13,840 bases of DNA from Burkholderiaceae bacterium (GTDB lineage: Bacteria; Pseudomonadota; Gammaproteobacteria; Burkholderiales; Burkholderiaceae). Positions 13,231-13,840 of the stretch are shown here, piece by piece. Location: NCBI GenBank assembly GCA_030151165.1, contig JASLEM010000180.1, positions 1 to 13,840 on the forward strand, given 5' to 3'. The notes below the pieces were generated by a model. That model was not told the origin of the DNA. It ran no database searches and saw nothing but the letters and a program-made list of their open reading frames with translations. Each line of letters begins with the position of its first letter. Position 1 is the first letter of the stretch. The position numbers and the translations under genes are program-made.

Positions 13231-13276
13231 AAGCCCCCGGCAGGACGGGCGGACAGTGCCGGAAATGGGGGCTTTT
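13231..13276 (+). terminator. Inverted repeat with terminal T4 between ubiB and fmdB
   Basis: AAGCCCCC (13231-13238) pairs with GGGGGCTT (13267-13274), and an overlapping inner pair CCGGCA/TGCCGG (13237-13242, 13257-13262) competes or stacks with it. On the plus strand the stem ends in TTTT, but no plus-strand gene ends here. On the minus strand it lies between the ubiB stop and the fmdB promoter without a T-tract. It may end ubiB transcripts weakly or act on the DNA level. Confidence 0.4.
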
Positions 13277-13324
13277 CGTCACGAAACAAGCATCGGACGC
13301 CGAGTCTGCGTCCGCTTCGTGACG
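13277..13324. repeat. Long imperfect palindrome in the ubiB-fmdB gap
   Basis: CGTCACGAA (13277-13285) and TTCGTGACG (13316-13324) are perfect 9-bp arms. Inside them GGACGC (13295-13300) and GCGTCC (13308-13313) form a second perfect stem around CGAGTCT. It directly abuts the neighbouring inverted repeat and the tandem repeat. It could be a protein-binding site or an RNA hairpin in the ubiB 3' region. Confidence 0.5.
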
Positions 13325-13352
13325 CGTTCACGTCCCGCGCGTTCACGTCCCG
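13323..13352. repeat. Perfect 15-bp tandem duplication
   Basis: CGCGTTCACGTCCCG occurs twice head to tail (13323-13337 and 13338-13352). The first copy overlaps the end of the adjacent palindrome by two bases. It is non-coding, between the ubiB stop and the fmdB promoter. Confidence 0.8.
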
Positions 13353-13383
13353 TGCGTGGCCGGGCGTGTCCGCCCTGCCCGCC

Positions 13384-13840
13384 TCAGAACCGCAGCGTCA
13401 GCTTCAGCCCGACGATCACCACGCCGATCAGGAAGCCCCAGCCGAGCCACAGCAGCGCATGCAGCAGCCGGTTGGTGCGCTTCTGCTCGCGCATCAGCTC
13501 GGTGATGAACTTGTGCGTGGCGGTGGCGTCGTCCTCGATCGTGTGCGCGGCCTTGGACAGCGACTGGTGGATCAGGCGCGGCAGCTCGGGCAGGAAGTGC
13601 GCGTAGCGCGGCGCCTCGTCCTTCAGCTTGTCGATGAAGCCGCGCCAGCCGATCTGCTGGTTCATCCAGCGCTCGAGGAAGGGCTGCGCCGTGCTCCAGA
13701 GGTCGAGCTCGGGGTCGAGCTGGCGGCCCAGGCCCTCGACGTTGAGCAGCGTCTTCTGCAGCAGCACGAGCTGCGGCTGGATCTCGACGTTGAAGCGCCG
13801 CGAGGTCTGGAACAGCCGCAGCAGCACCTGGCCCAGCGAG
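13384..13840 (-). CDS. ubiB: UbiB, ubiquinone biosynthesis accessory kinase-like protein (C-terminal part)
   Basis: The frame enters from the right edge without a start and ends in TGA at 13384-13386, giving about 152 C-terminal residues of a protein that is normally about 520. The visible part, with [32 protein letters not shown] [12 protein letters not shown] and a closing membrane segment ([17 protein letters not shown]), is the distinctive tail of proteobacterial UbiB, an atypical protein-kinase-like ATPase needed for coenzyme Q synthesis and lipid-bound to the inner membrane. The kinase-like core lies outside the window. It is upstream of fmdB on the same strand with a 211-bp gap full of repeats, so the two are probably separate units. 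Confidence 0.93.
   Translation of the reverse strand, partial: SLGQVLLRLFQTSRRFNVEIQPQLVLLQKTLLNVEGLGRQLDPELDLWSTAQPFLERWMNQQIGWRGFIDKLKDEAPRYAHFLPELPRLIHQSLSKAAHTIEDDATATHKFITELMREQKRTNRLLHALLWLGWGFLIGVVIVGLKLTLRF

Overview
This window is very GC-rich DNA from a betaproteobacterium, most likely a Burkholderiales member of the Rubrivivax/Leptothrix/Roseateles type. The judgement rests on gene content and order (ubiB, fmdB, a DUF502 gene and aspS in series; nudB, an EEP phosphatase gene and clsB in series) and on protein sequence recalled from that group. No 16S or other marker is present, so the genus is an inference.

Layout. The left edge (1-625, minus) is the start of a ligase-associated DNA exonuclease gene that runs off the window. 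A DUF805 membrane protein gene (787-1302, plus) converges on, and overlaps by 7 bp, the 3' end of clsB. Reading leftwards on the minus strand from about 7.8 kb, six genes lie close together: a TonB-dependent siderophore receptor, a PepSY-type ferrisiderophore reductase, a 60-residue two-helix membrane protein with a GTG start, nudB (folate pathway), an EEP-family hydrolase and clsB (cardiolipin synthase-like). An AT-rich patch with a 19-bp palindrome of Fur-box type lies in front of the receptor. Divergent from the receptor (plus strand) are a CcmI/CycH-like protein that lacks the usual TPR region and an integral membrane O-acyltransferase. The right third holds the minus-strand housekeeping series ubiB (3' part), fmdB, DUF502, aspS, closed by a strong rho-independent terminator at 10077-10117.

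How the genes fit together. Receptor plus PepSY reductase form an iron-uptake module: the receptor imports a ferric siderophore and the inner-membrane PepSY protein probably releases the iron by reduction. The module, the CcmI-like gene and the acyltransferase sit between aspS and nudB, which I recall as neighbours in related genomes, so this 6 kb looks like an accessory insertion. It leaves nudB only 9 bp behind the iron module, which could place a folate gene under iron control.

I see no CRISPR array, insertion sequence, phage gene, tRNA or rRNA, and no clear new multi-gene system. The observations most worth a second look are the TPR-less CcmI-like protein, the missing start codon of clsB, the junction of the iron module with nudB, the short ORF coupled to the EEP gene, and the dense repeats and hairpins between ubiB and fmdB. 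No intergenic gap exceeds 300 bp.
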